Positions 39,092 through 48,540 are shown, counted from the stretch's first letter. The stretch is DNA of 63,551 nucleotides from Bacillus mobilis (GCF_001884045.1 NZ_MACF01000090.1:1-63551), one strand, 5' to 3'. The notes: a model not told the origin generated them from the letters alone. A program made the numbers and translations.

Positions 39092-40363
39092 ATGAAAAGA
39101 ATAGGACTTGCATGGCAAATATTAATAGGACTTGCGCTAGGTATTGCAGTTGGGGCGATTTTCTTTGGCAATCCGGCAGTGGTGAGTTACTTACAACCAA
39201 TTGGTGATATTTTCATCCGATTAATTAAAATGATCGTTGTACCGATTGTTGTAGCAAGTATTGTTGTTGGGGTTGCTGGTGTTGGCGATGTTAAAAAATT
39301 AGGCCGACTAGGCGGAAAAACAATTATTTACTTTGAAATTATTACAACAATTGCAATTATTGTCGGTCTATTGATTGCGAATATTTTCCAACCAGGAAAA
39401 GGCGTAAATATGGAGCAGTTAACAAAGACAGATATTTCAAAATATACACATACGACAGAGCAAGTACAAAGTCATTCATTTGCAGATACATTTGTAAATA
39501 TTGTTCCAACGAACATTATGAAGTCATTAGCTGACGGAGATATGCTTGCTATTATCTTCTTCTCTGTATTATTTGGTTTAGGTGTAGCGGCAATTGGTGA
39601 AAGAGGAAGACCGGTTCTTCAATTTTTCCAAGGTGTAGCTGATGCAATGTTTTACGTAACAAACCAAGTTATGAAATTTGCACCATTTGGTGTGTTTGCA
39701 CTAATTGGAGTCACAGTTTCTACATTTGGTCTTTCTTCATTAATTCCATTAGGGAAATTATTAATTGTAGTATACGGAGCAATGATTTTCTTCGTTGTAG
39801 TCGTATTAGGGATTACAGCGAAAATATTTGGAATTAACATTTTCCAATTCTTTAAGATTTTAAAAGACGAATTGATCTTAGCATACTCTACAGCGAGTTC
39901 AGAAACAGTTTTACCGAAAATCATGGAGAAAATGGAGAAGTTCGGTTGTCCGAAGGCAATTACATCTTTCGTTATTCCGACAGGTTATTCATTTAACTTA
40001 GATGGATCAACTTTATATCAAGCAATTGCAGCTATTTTCTTAGCGCAAATGTACGGTATTGATTTATCCATTACACAACAAATTACATTATTACTTGTAT
40101 TAATGCTTACATCAAAAGGTATTGCGGGTGTACCTGGCGTATCATTCGTTGTATTATTAGCGACACTTGGTACAGTAGGTATTCCAGCTGAAGGTTTAGC
40201 CTTCATCGCTGGTATTGACCGTATTTTAGATATGGCTCGTACAGCAGTTAACGTTGTAGGTAACTCTTTAGCGGCTGTAGTTATGTCTAAGTGGGAAGGT
40301 CAGTATGACGCTGAAAAAGGACAGGCCTATTTGAAAGAGATTTCTAATAAGCAAGCAGCTTAA
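39092..40363 (+). CDS. gltT: Proton/sodium-glutamate symporter
   Basis: A 423-residue DAACS-family dicarboxylate/amino acid:cation symporter (GltPh fold). Signature segments: AYSTASSETVLPKIMEKME (serine-rich HP1), NLDGSTLYQAIAAIFLAQ (NMDGT-like TM7), GIAGVPGVSFVVLLATL (HP2) and DRILDMARTAVNVVGN (TM8 with the substrate-binding Asp and Arg). About eight helices. Length and sequence are like B. subtilis GltT; the substrate is probably glutamate/aspartate. Confidence 0.9.
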   Translation: MKRIGLAWQILIGLALGIAVGAIFFGNPAVVSYLQPIGDIFIRLIKMIVVPIVVASIVVGVAGVGDVKKLGRLGGKTIIYFEIITTIAIIVGLLIANIFQPGKGVNMEQLTKTDISKYTHTTEQVQSHSFADTFVNIVPTNIMKSLADGDMLAIIFFSVLFGLGVAAIGERGRPVLQFFQGVADAMFYVTNQVMKFAPFGVFALIGVTVSTFGLSSLIPLGKLLIVVYGAMIFFVVVVLGITAKIFGINIFQFFKILKDELILAYSTASSETVLPKIMEKMEKFGCPKAITSFVIPTGYSFNLDGSTLYQAIAAIFLAQMYGIDLSITQQITLLLVLMLTSKGIAGVPGVSFVVLLATLGTVGIPAEGLAFIAGIDRILDMARTAVNVVGNSLAAVVMSKWEGQYDAEKGQAYLKEISNKQAA

Positions 40364-40376
40364 TTATAATTTGAAC

Positions 40377-40405
40377 AAGCTCTCACATAATATGTGGGGG
40401 CTTTT
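40377..40405 (+). terminator. gltT terminator
   Basis: AAGCTCTCACAT pairs with ATGTGGGGGCTT and is followed by TT. Confidence 0.7.
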
Positions 40406-40429
40406 CTATATAGAAGGGAAGCGGACGTA

Positions 40430-40948
40430 ATGAAACGTAAATATGGTGACGGTTCTTCGTGGAAGCGACTAATAGAGAAAGATTATACAGTTAAGCAAAT
40501 AGAAGAGGGAATGCTAGGAATACTGGAAATAAAAAAGGTGAGAGAACCTAGTTGTAAAGAATATGATGGTAAAGAACTTTGTATTGCGGGGAATCAGTAT
40601 ACGTGGATTCAATATTTCGTAGACGGGAAAAACTTTGCGATTACAGCTATGTTAGATGATCAGAAAAAATTAGTGCAATATTATATTGATGTGGCGAAAG
40701 AATATGAAATAGACGATCGTGGTTTACCTTATTTTGATGATTTATATTTAGATGTAGTGTTATTACCAAACGGTAAAATGTATATATTGGATGAAGATGA
40801 GCTAGAGGATGCTTATCAAATTGGCGATGTTACAAAAGAAGAGTATGAGTTAGCTTGGTACACTACGAAATGGATCATAGATGAAATAAAAAATAGTGAA
40901 TTTTATTGGATTTCAATATTGGAAGAAGAAATCAAAAAGTTAAAATGA
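40430..40948 (+). CDS. DUF402-family protein
   Basis: 172 residues, MKRKYGDGSSWKRLIEKDY. Conserved central motifs WIQYFVDGKNFAITAMLDD, VQYYIDVAKEYEIDDRGLPYFDDLYLDVVLLPNGK and ILDEDELEDA fit the DUF402/YgaC group, predicted metal-dependent nucleotide phosphohydrolases (acidic residue cluster). The start is set at the ATG after GAAGGGAAG; the frame upstream runs into the gltT terminator. Physiological role here unknown. Confidence 0.82.
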   Translation: MKRKYGDGSSWKRLIEKDYTVKQIEEGMLGILEIKKVREPSCKEYDGKELCIAGNQYTWIQYFVDGKNFAITAMLDDQKKLVQYYIDVAKEYEIDDRGLPYFDDLYLDVVLLPNGKMYILDEDELEDAYQIGDVTKEEYELAWYTTKWIIDEIKNSEFYWISILEEEIKKLK

Positions 40949-41001
40949 TTATTGTATTCAAATTTTTGCATAATTACCAAAAAAATCTATACAAAAAATA
41001 A

Positions 41002-41224
41002 TTGACTTTTGTTTTGTAAGCGAGTAAAGTTAGGGAAGAAATTATTATTAAAAAATAAATATGAAACCTTCTTATAAAGAGAGGCGGAGGGACTGGCCCT
41101 ACGATGCCTCGGCAGCGGACTCGATTTCAGAGTGCTGTGCCAAATCCAGCAAGCATGTGCTTGAAAGATGAGAAGAGCGTTTCTTATAGATGTATAAGAC
41201 CTCTTCTCATTGGAAGAGGTCTTT
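41002..41224 (+). promoter_or_regulatory. SAM riboswitch (S-box) of the NhaC-family gene
   Basis: Promoter TTGACT-17-TAAAGT (41002-41030). The aptamer starts CTTATAAAGAGAGGCGGAGG (41071), with GACTGGCCCTACGATGCCTC, GGCAGCGGACTC and GTGCTGTGCCAAATCCAGCA. Antiterminator ATGAGAAGAG (about 41168) pairs with CTCTTCTCAT inside the terminator AAGACCTCTTC/GAAGAGGTCTT (41196-41223). SAM should turn the gene off. Confidence 0.94.
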
Positions 41225-41268
41225 TGTTATTCATTAAAAAAAGGTTGAAACTAGGGAGAGATGGTACT

Positions 41269-42585
41269 TTGAAAGAAACGAGAGGAAATGGTTTGGCTTT
41301 ATTACCACTTGGGATATTTTTGGCGCTATTTATTGGTTCTGGAATTATTACAGGTGATTTCTATAAATTGCCGATACTTGTAGCGATTTCAATTGCTGTA
41401 GGAGTCGCTTTAGCAATGAATCGTAAAGAAAGTTTTAATGTAAAAGTAGAACGATTTGCTAAAGGTGCAGGGAACCCAGATATTATGATTATGGTTCTAA
41501 TTTTTGTGCTTGCAGGAGCGTTTTCTGAAACAGCAAAAGGGATGGGTGGCGTTGATTCTACAGTTAACTTAGCGTTATCCATTTTACCGCAAGGATTTAT
41601 CGTAGCTGGAATTTTTGTTATAGGGGCATTTATTTCATTAGCGATGGGAACTTCAATGGGAACAATTGCGGCATTAGCACCAATTGCTGTAGGTATTAGT
41701 GGGCAAACTGATATCTCAATTGCACTTACGATGGCGACAGTTGTTGGCGGAGCGATGTTTGGTGATAATTTATCATTTATTTCAGATACAACAATCGCAG
41801 CTGTACGTTCACAAGGAACAGAAATGAAAGATAAGTTTAAAACGAACTTTTTAATTGTATTGCCAGCAGCGATTATTACAATTGTATTATTAGTAATCAT
41901 TACTTTAGGAAGCGATACGCAGGTTAAAGCACATAGCTTTGACTGGATAAAGATTTTACCGTATGCAGGAGTACTTATTACAGCGCTACTTGGTTGGAAT
42001 GTACTTATTGTGTTAACTGGTGGGACTGTATTATCCGGCGTTATCGGTCTTTTAGATGGAAGTTACACGTTAGAGAGTTTCTTTAAAAGTGTAACGACTG
42101 GAATGGGCGGTATGATGGAGTTAGTATTACTTGCTATTTTAATTGGCGGTATGGTCGAACTGATTCAATATAATGGTGGCATTCAATATTTAATGAATAT
42201 TTTAACGCGTAACATTCGTTCGAAAAAAGGAGCAGAGTTCGGTATCGCTGGCTTAGTGGGGATGACGAATATGTGTACAGCGAATAATACGATTTCTATT
42301 ATCTTTACAGGCCCACTTGCGAAAAACATTGCAGATCAATATGAAATTGATCCTCGTAAATCAGCGAGTGTATTAGATCTTTTCTCATGTTGTGTGCAAG
42401 GATTAATTCCGTATGGTGCCCAAATGTTAACAGCAGCAGGATTTGCGGCGTTATCTCCGGTTGAATTGTTACCATATGCGTTTTATCCAATCTTAGTTGG
42501 AGTATGTGGAGTCATTTCTATATTAATTGGTTTCCCGAGGTTTTCTAAAGTGACGGGAAAGAAAGAGTATCATAAAACAGCATAA
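41269..42585 (+). CDS. NhaC-family transporter, probable methionine carrier
   Basis: A 438-residue, about 11-helix member of the Na+/H+ antiporter NhaC family. The TTG start is chosen: AGGGAGAG is 7 nt upstream and the frame before it runs through the riboswitch. Visible family segments: GTSMGTIAALAPIAVGISG, GGAMFGDNLSFISDTTIAAVRSQG. S-box control makes antiport of Na+ unlikely as the main role. Comparative genomics proposed S-box-linked NhaC members as methionine transporters (MetT), and this gene fits that group (inference). Confidence 0.85.
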   Translation: MKETRGNGLALLPLGIFLALFIGSGIITGDFYKLPILVAISIAVGVALAMNRKESFNVKVERFAKGAGNPDIMIMVLIFVLAGAFSETAKGMGGVDSTVNLALSILPQGFIVAGIFVIGAFISLAMGTSMGTIAALAPIAVGISGQTDISIALTMATVVGGAMFGDNLSFISDTTIAAVRSQGTEMKDKFKTNFLIVLPAAIITIVLLVIITLGSDTQVKAHSFDWIKILPYAGVLITALLGWNVLIVLTGGTVLSGVIGLLDGSYTLESFFKSVTTGMGGMMELVLLAILIGGMVELIQYNGGIQYLMNILTRNIRSKKGAEFGIAGLVGMTNMCTANNTISIIFTGPLAKNIADQYEIDPRKSASVLDLFSCCVQGLIPYGAQMLTAAGFAALSPVELLPYAFYPILVGVCGVISILIGFPRFSKVTGKKEYHKTA

Positions 42586-42611
42586 TGAAAAATGAAGTTT
42601 ATGAATCGTAA

Positions 42612-42649
42612 CGAAAGCCGTACAGAGAATATTCTCTGTACGGCTTTTT
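42612..42649 (+). terminator. Terminator of the NhaC-family gene
   Basis: The perfect stem AAAGCCGTACAGAGA/TCTCTGTACGGCTTT is followed by TT. Confidence 0.88.
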
Positions 42650-42704
42650 ATGTGCGATAAAAAAGTGAATCAGCTTATCCAATCGTAGTTTTTACAAAAG
42701 GCTG

Positions 42705-42758
42705 AACGCGACTCGGTCTTAAGTCTGAGTTAAAAACGGTTCTTAAGCTCGTTATGGA
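42705..42758 (+). promoter_or_regulatory. LiaR-type box and liaI promoter
   Basis: GCGACTCGGTCTTAAGTCTG (42708-42727) resembles the B. subtilis LiaR operator upstream of liaI (core GACTC..GTCTTA) and holds an inverted ACTC...GAGT. A weak TTAAAA-17-TATGGA (42730-42758) overlaps its right side. LiaR activation from this site is inferred. Confidence 0.5.
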
Positions 42759-42813
42759 AAGATGAAAAAATAGTTAAGATAAGAGTATCAAATCGAAGGG
42801 AGGCAAGCACAAG

Positions 42814-43170
42814 ATGAAACAATTTCTAGCGTTTATCGCGGCTGGTATTTTAGCTTTAATTGCTCTTGGCAGTCTTGCTGGTATTATAGGGTTCGCAATT
42901 GGAGCAGGAGTTGTGTACTGGAGCTATAAATCATTTGTGCGAGCACAATCATTTTTTGGAAAGTTAGCTTGGGGTATTGTTGGTTTGATCGGCTTGTCCA
43001 TCGCCCTTTCTCATTCCCCAGCACTAATCGGTATCGCAGCATTAGTAGTTTTATACTACGGATACCGTGAGTGGAAAAAAGAAAAAAATGTAGTTGTTAA
43101 TTCTGCACCAGAAAGTTCTAAACCATATAGCAACTTTGAAGATGAGTGGAACAAGTTAATGAAAAACTAA
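42814..43170 (+). CDS. liaI: LiaI-like membrane protein
   Basis: 118 residues with two or three hydrophobic helices and the C-terminal motif FEDEWNKLMKN, matching LiaI of B. subtilis (ends in a similar DEWEEFLK). It is the expected membrane anchor that recruits the PspA-like LiaH under envelope stress. AGGGAGG precedes the ATG. First gene of liaI-H-F-S-R; the liaG gene of B. subtilis is absent. Confidence 0.82.
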   Translation: MKQFLAFIAAGILALIALGSLAGIIGFAIGAGVVYWSYKSFVRAQSFFGKLAWGIVGLIGLSIALSHSPALIGIAALVVLYYGYREWKKEKNVVVNSAPESSKPYSNFEDEWNKLMKN

Positions 43171-43226
43171 TAAAAAAATAATAAAAATCAAATTAAATTT
43201 ATAAAGTAGAAGAGAGGAAGATTATA

Positions 43227-43889
43227 ATGAAACAATCTTTATTCGGACGTGTACGCGATGCAATTTTAGCAGATTTTCATAATGTGTTAGATGAGAAAGA
43301 AAGAAAAAATCCAATCGCTATGTTAAACCAATATTTACGCGATAGTGAGCGTGAAACAACAAAAATTGAGAAGTTAATTCAGCGTCATAAAACATTAAAA
43401 TCTAATTTCGCTCGTGAGCTTGAGCAAGCACGTTATTTCGTTAATAAAAGATCAAAACAGGCTATCATCGCTCAAGAAGCAGGCGAATTACAGTTACACG
43501 AACGTGCATTAGAAGAAGTAGCTTATTATGAAGGGCAAGTAACTCGTTTAGAAGAAATGTATGCAGGTGTTGTAGAGCAAATCGATGAATTAGAGCGTCG
43601 TCTTTCTGAAATGAAAAACAAATTAAAAGAAATGCACGCAAAGCGTATGGAACTAATGGCGCGTGAAAATATGGCACATGCAAATCGTCGTATGAATACA
43701 GCGATGCATAAAATGGATGAAAACAATCCGTTCTTACGTTTTGAAGAAATTGATGATCATATTCGTGACTTAGAAACTCGTATAAATGAGGAGCATGAAC
43801 GTGACACATTTGATATGAAGATTGCAAAGCTTGAGCGTGAAATGAAAGAAAAGAATGATGTATCGTTAACGAAAGAGTTAACAAAATAA
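43227..43889 (+). CDS. liaH: PspA/IM30-family phage-shock protein LiaH
   Basis: A 220-residue, almost entirely alpha-helical coiled-coil protein: MKQSLFGRVRDAILADFHNVLDEKERKNP is the conserved PspA N-terminus with amphipathic helix. It forms large membrane-protecting oligomers under cell wall antibiotic stress. Gly and Pro are nearly absent through residues 30-180, as expected. 56 bp after liaI. Confidence 0.9.
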   Translation: MKQSLFGRVRDAILADFHNVLDEKERKNPIAMLNQYLRDSERETTKIEKLIQRHKTLKSNFARELEQARYFVNKRSKQAIIAQEAGELQLHERALEEVAYYEGQVTRLEEMYAGVVEQIDELERRLSEMKNKLKEMHAKRMELMARENMAHANRRMNTAMHKMDENNPFLRFEEIDDHIRDLETRINEEHERDTFDMKIAKLEREMKEKNDVSLTKELTK

Positions 43890-43995
43890 TAGTAGTATAT
43901 TATAAAACAGGCTTATGATATAGTGATAGGAGAAAAGGTGTTGGAAAGCAATGCCTTTTCTTCTATGTATATGTGAAAAGAAGGGGGGAGCTGAA

Positions 43996-44736
43996 ATGAA
44001 GAAGCATTTTTCAAAAACACAATTAATGGGGATGCTCCTCATCATATTTGGATTCGGTCTTTTTCTTGATATGATACTTGGACATTTTGAACCAGGTGGT
44101 CTCATTTTTGCATTTATTATGCTTATGTTTGGAAGGCATTATCGTAAAAAGAATCGTTACGTACGGGGAAATGTATTTTTATTTGTTGGTGGTATCGTAT
44201 TTTTATTCTTCTTATTTTCTTCAGCAGCATTTGTTCTTGTCGTATTTGCTTGTTTAGCTTTAATTGGTTATCAACTGATTCAACAAGGACATCAGCAAAA
44301 AGCAATGAAGGTTGAAATTAAAGAAAAAGGGATTATAGACGAAGAGAAGCAAATATATCGTACAGAACCGTATTTAAAAAATATGTTTGTAGGGAATATA
44401 CGAATGATGGATCATATTTATGAACTTGAGGATATTAATGTTCAATATGGTGCTTGTGATGTGGAAATAGATTTAACAACTGCTATGATCCCAGAAGGGG
44501 AGACGGTAATTGTTATTCGCGGTGTCGTTGGTAATATCCGTTTATATGTGCCATATGATATTGAACTGTCTTTAAATCATTCTGTTCTTGTCGGACGTGT
44601 GCTTCTGCCAGGTCATGAAGAAACAGGATTTAACCGCAATGTTACATTTAGAACAGAGCAGTATAAAGAGGCTCCTCGTCGTATTAAAATTATTTCTTCG
44701 CTTGTCGTAGGCGATACGGAAGTGAGGAAAGTATAA
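43996..44736 (+). CDS. liaF: LiaF-like negative regulator
   Basis: 246 residues. The N-terminal half has about four helices (MGMLLIIFGFGLFLDMI; GNVFLFVGGIVFLFFLF). The C-terminal half is the cell-wall-active antibiotics response domain: GACDVEIDLTTAMIPEGETVIVIRGVVGNIRLYVPYDIE. LiaF represses LiaS in the absence of stress. ATG 43996 follows AAGGGGGGAG. The stop overlaps the liaS start (TAATG), so the regulator and kinase are coupled. Confidence 0.9.
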   Translation: MKKHFSKTQLMGMLLIIFGFGLFLDMILGHFEPGGLIFAFIMLMFGRHYRKKNRYVRGNVFLFVGGIVFLFFLFSSAAFVLVVFACLALIGYQLIQQGHQQKAMKVEIKEKGIIDEEKQIYRTEPYLKNMFVGNIRMMDHIYELEDINVQYGACDVEIDLTTAMIPEGETVIVIRGVVGNIRLYVPYDIELSLNHSVLVGRVLLPGHEETGFNRNVTFRTEQYKEAPRRIKIISSLVVGDTEVRKV

Positions 44737-45791
44737 TGAAAAAACAAAAAAATATTTCGTGGATGTATATTCGTTATTCTATGTTGTCCTCTGTGAGTAT
44801 CGCACTTATTTGTACAATTGTATATGTATGGAAAAGCGAGCAACAAGTGTATGATTTATTATGGAAGGAATCCATCGCTTCTGTTCCAATTGGCTTGTTT
44901 ATTATGACTACAAGTTTACTTATTGGGGGAATTGTAGGATATGCAATCGGTTACTATATAGAGCAGCGTATACAAGGATTAAATACGTTTCTATTTGAAG
45001 TAGAGCGAGGGAATTTTCCGAGCGATGTTTCGTTTACGGCAGATGATGAATTTCATGAAGTGGAACGAAAAGTAATCGTTTTGGCTCGTCGATTAGAGGA
45101 GCAAGCTGGACTCTTTCAAAAAGTAACGAATGAACGAGCTCATTGGAATGAAGAGATGAGACAAGAAGCGATTTCCCAGGAAAGGCATCGATTAGCGAGG
45201 GAGCTGCATGATTCTGTAAGTCAGCAGCTTTTTGCAATGTCAATGATGATGTCGGCTATTAATGAACAAGTAGCTGAAATTCCAGAAATGACGAAAAAGC
45301 AGTTGCAGCTTGTTGAAAATATGGTTGTAAATGCACAGTCAGAAATGAGAGCATTGCTTCTTCATCTACGCCCAGTGCAGTTAGAAGGCAAGAAACTAAC
45401 AGAGGGTATAGAAGAATTATTAACAGAACTGTCTAGAAAGCAACATATGAAAATTGAATGGTTAATTGAACCAATTCAATTAAAAAAGGGTGTAGAAGAT
45501 CATTTATTCCGTATTGTACAAGAGGCGCTGTCTAATACTTTAAGGCATGCGAAAGCAAAGAAAACGGAAGTACGTCTACGCAAAATTGAGCAATATGCAA
45601 TATTGAAAATTATTGATGATGGTGTCGGTTTTAAAGTAGGGGTTAATAAAGCTGGTTCGTATGGCTTAAGATCAATGCAAGAGCGAGTTCATGAAATTGG
45701 TGGTACATTAAAAGTACTTAGTTTTCCAAATAAAGGTACACAAATAGAAGTGAAAGTACCGATTATGATTGAGAGAGGGGGAGAGTCATGA
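44736..45791 (+). CDS. liaS: Sensor histidine kinase LiaS
   Basis: A 351-residue NarL-type intramembrane-sensing kinase. Two N-terminal helices have a very short external loop, then a HAMP-like linker. The HisKA_3 phosphoacceptor His is in [19 protein letters not shown]; the HATPase has [20 protein letters not shown] and GLRSMQERV. It detects lipid II cycle antibiotics with LiaF. It overlaps liaR by 4 bp. Confidence 0.92.
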   Translation: MKKQKNISWMYIRYSMLSSVSIALICTIVYVWKSEQQVYDLLWKESIASVPIGLFIMTTSLLIGGIVGYAIGYYIEQRIQGLNTFLFEVERGNFPSDVSFTADDEFHEVERKVIVLARRLEEQAGLFQKVTNERAHWNEEMRQEAISQERHRLARELHDSVSQQLFAMSMMMSAINEQVAEIPEMTKKQLQLVENMVVNAQSEMRALLLHLRPVQLEGKKLTEGIEELLTELSRKQHMKIEWLIEPIQLKKGVEDHLFRIVQEALSNTLRHAKAKKTEVRLRKIEQYAILKIIDDGVGFKVGVNKAGSYGLRSMQERVHEIGGTLKVLSFPNKGTQIEVKVPIMIERGGES

Positions 45792-46420
45792 TAAAAGTAT
45801 TATTAGTTGATGATCATGAAATGGTTCGAATGGGTGTATCAGCATATTTATCAACGCAACCAGATATTGAAGTAGTTGGAGAAGCTGAAAATGGAAGAAA
45901 AGGTTCAGAGTTAGCTTTGCAATTAAGACCAGATATTATTTTGATGGACCTTGTCATGGACGAGATGGATGGGGTTGAAGCAACACGTGCTATTATTCAG
46001 GAATGGCCAGAAGCGAAAATTGTAGTTGTAACGAGCTTTTTAGATGATGAGAAATTGTATCCTGTTATTGAGGCGGGAGCGACTAGTTATTTATTAAAAA
46101 CATCAAGAGCGAGTGATATAGCAGACGCTGTACGAGCTACTTATGATGGAGAAACGGTATTAGAGCCAAAAGTTACTGGTAAAATGATGTCTCGTATGCG
46201 TCAGAAGAAAGAACAACCTTTGCATGAGGAGTTAACAGAAAGAGAGTCTGAAATTTTGTTATTAATTGCAGAGGGGAAAAGTAATCAAGAGATTGCGGAT
46301 GAGCTATTTATTGCACTTAAAACGGTAAAGACACATGTAAGTAATATATTAAATAAATTAAATGTAAGTGATCGTACGCAGGCGGTTATTTATGCGTTTA
46401 GACATCAATTGACGAAATGA
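45788..46420 (+). CDS. liaR: Response regulator LiaR
   Basis: 210 residues. Receiver domain [14 protein letters not shown] with phospho-Asp in [14 protein letters not shown] and Thr/Lys in [12 protein letters not shown] / [11 protein letters not shown]-terminal LuxR-type [30 protein letters not shown]. It should bind the box at 42708 and autoactivate the operon. The stop codon coincides with the beginning of a bcr1-like fragment. Confidence 0.92.
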   Translation: MIKVLLVDDHEMVRMGVSAYLSTQPDIEVVGEAENGRKGSELALQLRPDIILMDLVMDEMDGVEATRAIIQEWPEAKIVVVTSFLDDEKLYPVIEAGATSYLLKTSRASDIADAVRATYDGETVLEPKVTGKMMSRMRQKKEQPLHEELTERESEILLLIAEGKSNQEIADELFIALKTVKTHVSNILNKLNVSDRTQAVIYAFRHQLTK

Positions 46421-46486
46421 TAAAGTGAAACTTTAGGCAGTGGGGGTTATCTCCACTGCTTATTAGTTTGTGCCAAATCTTTTTAT
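46420..46486. repeat. Short bcr1-like derivative after liaR
   Basis: ATAAAGTGAAACTTTA (46420-46435) equals the reverse complement of the bcr1 right end. A hairpin GCAGTGG (46437-46443) / CCACTGC (46453-46459) follows, and TTTAT closes near 46483. It has no bcr1 core. It may serve as the liaR 3' end structure. Confidence 0.55.
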
Positions 46487-46514
46487 TGACGTTAATTAAT
46501 GTAAGCGTTATCAT
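46486..46514 (+). promoter_or_regulatory. Promoter with overlapping cre site
   Basis: TTGACG (46486-46491), 17 nt, TATCAT (46509-46514). TGTAAGCGTTATCA (46500-46513) fits the cre consensus at every position and covers the -10, so CcpA repression is expected for the next gene. Confidence 0.65.
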
Positions 46515-46551
46515 TAAGTTGTTAACAGTACATACAAAGGGGAGAATGTAT

Positions 46552-46815
46552 ATGTTAGTTCAAACTATATTTGGCATGGATAAGTCTAAAAAATTAGGGG
46601 ATTATGTGAACGCATTGCAAGCGCTTTGTGAAAAATATAATGTGGAAACAGATAAAATTGCAATTGTTGAGGCGACAGAAGAGTACTATTTATTTTTAGT
46701 GAAACAAGAAGATTGCTACGATGTTGTCAAAGTAGAAACAGTGGATACAAATATCGACTATTATACGAAAGCTTATAAAATAAGTAGTTTTAACCATACT
46801 GCTTTTCAAATGTAA
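46552..46815 (+). CDS. Small protein of unknown function
   Basis: 87 residues, MLVQTIFGMDKSKKLGDYVNALQALCEKYN, then DKIAIVEATEEYYLFLVKQEDCYDVVKVE. No signal or helix long enough for a membrane. Two ATGs are close; AGGGGAGA sits 6-7 nt before the second, which is chosen. It has its own promoter with a cre site, hence probably expressed when preferred sugars are exhausted. No family is recognised. Confidence 0.7.
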   Translation: MLVQTIFGMDKSKKLGDYVNALQALCEKYNVETDKIAIVEATEEYYLFLVKQEDCYDVVKVETVDTNIDYYTKAYKISSFNHTAFQM

Positions 46816-46840
46816 AAAACTCCCGAAAGGGAGTTTTTTT
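46814..46840. terminator. Bidirectional terminator
   Basis: AAAAAACTCCCGAAAGGGAGTTTTTT between the small gene and convergent brnQ. Confidence 0.88.
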
Positions 46841-48194
46841 AGGATGCTTTTACTTCATGAGATTCGTTTAGTAAGGGCACTTTTTTCGCACCGCTTAACT
46901 TAGCGATTATAAGGCCGATAAGAGCTCCGGCTAATGCTGGTATGAGCCAGCCGATTCCTTCATTATATAAAGGGATGAATTCAAAATATGGAGTGATAAA
47001 TGAAACTGAAATACCACCTTGTTTTAATCCATCAAATACGCTTACGAATGCTGCTCCAATTAAAGCACCTACATAAACAGAGCGATATCCACCGAAATAT
47101 TTATGAAGTAATGATAGTAGAACAAGAACAATTGCAATTGGATATACAACAAGTAGAATTGGAACAGAGATGGCGATAATTTTTGTTAATCCTAAGTTGG
47201 CAACTAATAATCCTAATGCACAAATGATGCTCGCGAACATTTTGTATGAAAATGTAGTTAATAAGGTTGAGAAATACTGACTACATGCAGATACAAGTCC
47301 AACGCATGTCGTTAAGCAAGCGAGTGTAACGATAAGAGATAATAGCAGTAAACCGTATGGACCGAATAATTGTTGTACGATAACAGTAAGTAATTGTCCT
47401 CCGTTTTTTGCATATCCGAGAGAGACGCTAGTTGCACCGAGCCAGCCAAGTGCACCATATACAAGTACGAGACCAGTAGCGGCAATAAATCCTGCTTTCG
47501 CTGTTGCGATGGCAATGGATTTACGATCTTTTACACCTTTAGAGCGAATGGCATTTACAACGATAATTCCAAATGCAAGCGCAGAAATGGTATCCATCGT
47601 TAAGTATCCTTCCATAAAGCCTTTGAAGATTGGAGAAGTTTGATACTCTTGCATTGCTGGTCCAGATTGCCCGAGTGGTGTAAATACACTTTTAACAAAT
47701 AATAAGAAAATAGAAAGTAATAAAATAGGTGTTAATATATTTCCGATGTGATCGACAAGTTTGGATGGATTTAAACTAAGCCAAAATACGATAGCGAAGA
47801 AGACGACCGTATATAAAAATAGTGCTAGGTTACTAGAGCGAATTGTTTCTGGTAAGAAGGAACTAACGCCCATTTCATAAGCGACATTCGCAACACGTGG
47901 AATTCCCATAGAAGGACCGATTGCGATGTATACAACTACAGTAAAGAAAATTCCGAATAATGGGTGAACATGACTTGCGAGTTGTTGCATACCGTTTCCT
48001 GATAAAGAAATTGCAATAACAGTTAATAAGGGTAAACCAACTCCTGTTAGTAAAAATCCAATCATTGCCGGCCAAAAATTTTCACCTGCATTTTGTCCAA
48101 GCATGGGAGGGAAAATTAAATTACCTGCCCCAAAAAATAAAGAAAATAGCATAAGACCCGTGAAAAAAATGTGTTTTTTTGATACAGTGTTCAT
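46839..48194 (-). CDS. brnQ: Branched-chain amino acid:cation symporter
   Basis: A 451-residue LIVCS-family carrier with about 12 helices, importing Leu/Ile/Val with Na+ or H+. Family motifs: GLMLFSLFFGAGNLIFPPMLGQNAG at the N-terminus and DTISALAFGIIVVNAIRSKG mid-protein. GGAGG precedes the ATG. An isoleucine T-box lies upstream on the same strand, so uptake rises with uncharged tRNA-Ile, parallel to ilvBNC-leu. Confidence 0.93.
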   Translation of the reverse strand: MNTVSKKHIFFTGLMLFSLFFGAGNLIFPPMLGQNAGENFWPAMIGFLLTGVGLPLLTVIAISLSGNGMQQLASHVHPLFGIFFTVVVYIAIGPSMGIPRVANVAYEMGVSSFLPETIRSSNLALFLYTVVFFAIVFWLSLNPSKLVDHIGNILTPILLLSIFLLFVKSVFTPLGQSGPAMQEYQTSPIFKGFMEGYLTMDTISALAFGIIVVNAIRSKGVKDRKSIAIATAKAGFIAATGLVLVYGALGWLGATSVSLGYAKNGGQLLTVIVQQLFGPYGLLLLSLIVTLACLTTCVGLVSACSQYFSTLLTTFSYKMFASIICALGLLVANLGLTKIIAISVPILLVVYPIAIVLVLLSLLHKYFGGYRSVYVGALIGAAFVSVFDGLKQGGISVSFITPYFEFIPLYNEGIGWLIPALAGALIGLIIAKLSGAKKVPLLNESHEVKAS

Positions 48195-48233
48195 TGTTTT
48201 TCCTCCTTTTTTAAATTCATTTGTAAGAACACA

Positions 48234-48540
48234 AAAAACTCGTCCCTAAAGAAAGGGACGAGTTATATTTACCCGCGATACCACCCTAATTTATACATGT
48301 AGAAATGAGTCTATATGTATACGGCTTTACAACGTACAACATGATACGTGTTCCTTGTAACGGTGGACAGCCGGTAAGAACTTACTGTAACATTCGGTTC
48401 TACTTCTCGGAGATGATTTTCGGCTACGCACTGAACGTTGGCTTTCAGCAATTCGCCAACTCTCTGGGGGACAGTCCTATAACGTACTCGTTCTCGTCAA
48501 TGAATTTTTATTCAAGTATTCTGACAGTATTGTTGCATGT
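48234..48540 (-). promoter_or_regulatory. T-box leader of brnQ, isoleucine specifier
   Basis: Read on the minus strand: CCAGAGAGTTGGCGAATTGC (stem I), GAAA-ATC-A-TCTCCGAGA giving specifier AUC (plus positions 48415-48417), T-box sequence TAGGGTGGTATCGCGGG, and terminator AACTCGTCCCT/AGGGACGAGTT with a T-run (plus 48234-48264). Upstream, 48541-48781 holds a TTGACT-type promoter element and otherwise nothing I recognise. Confidence 0.92.
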
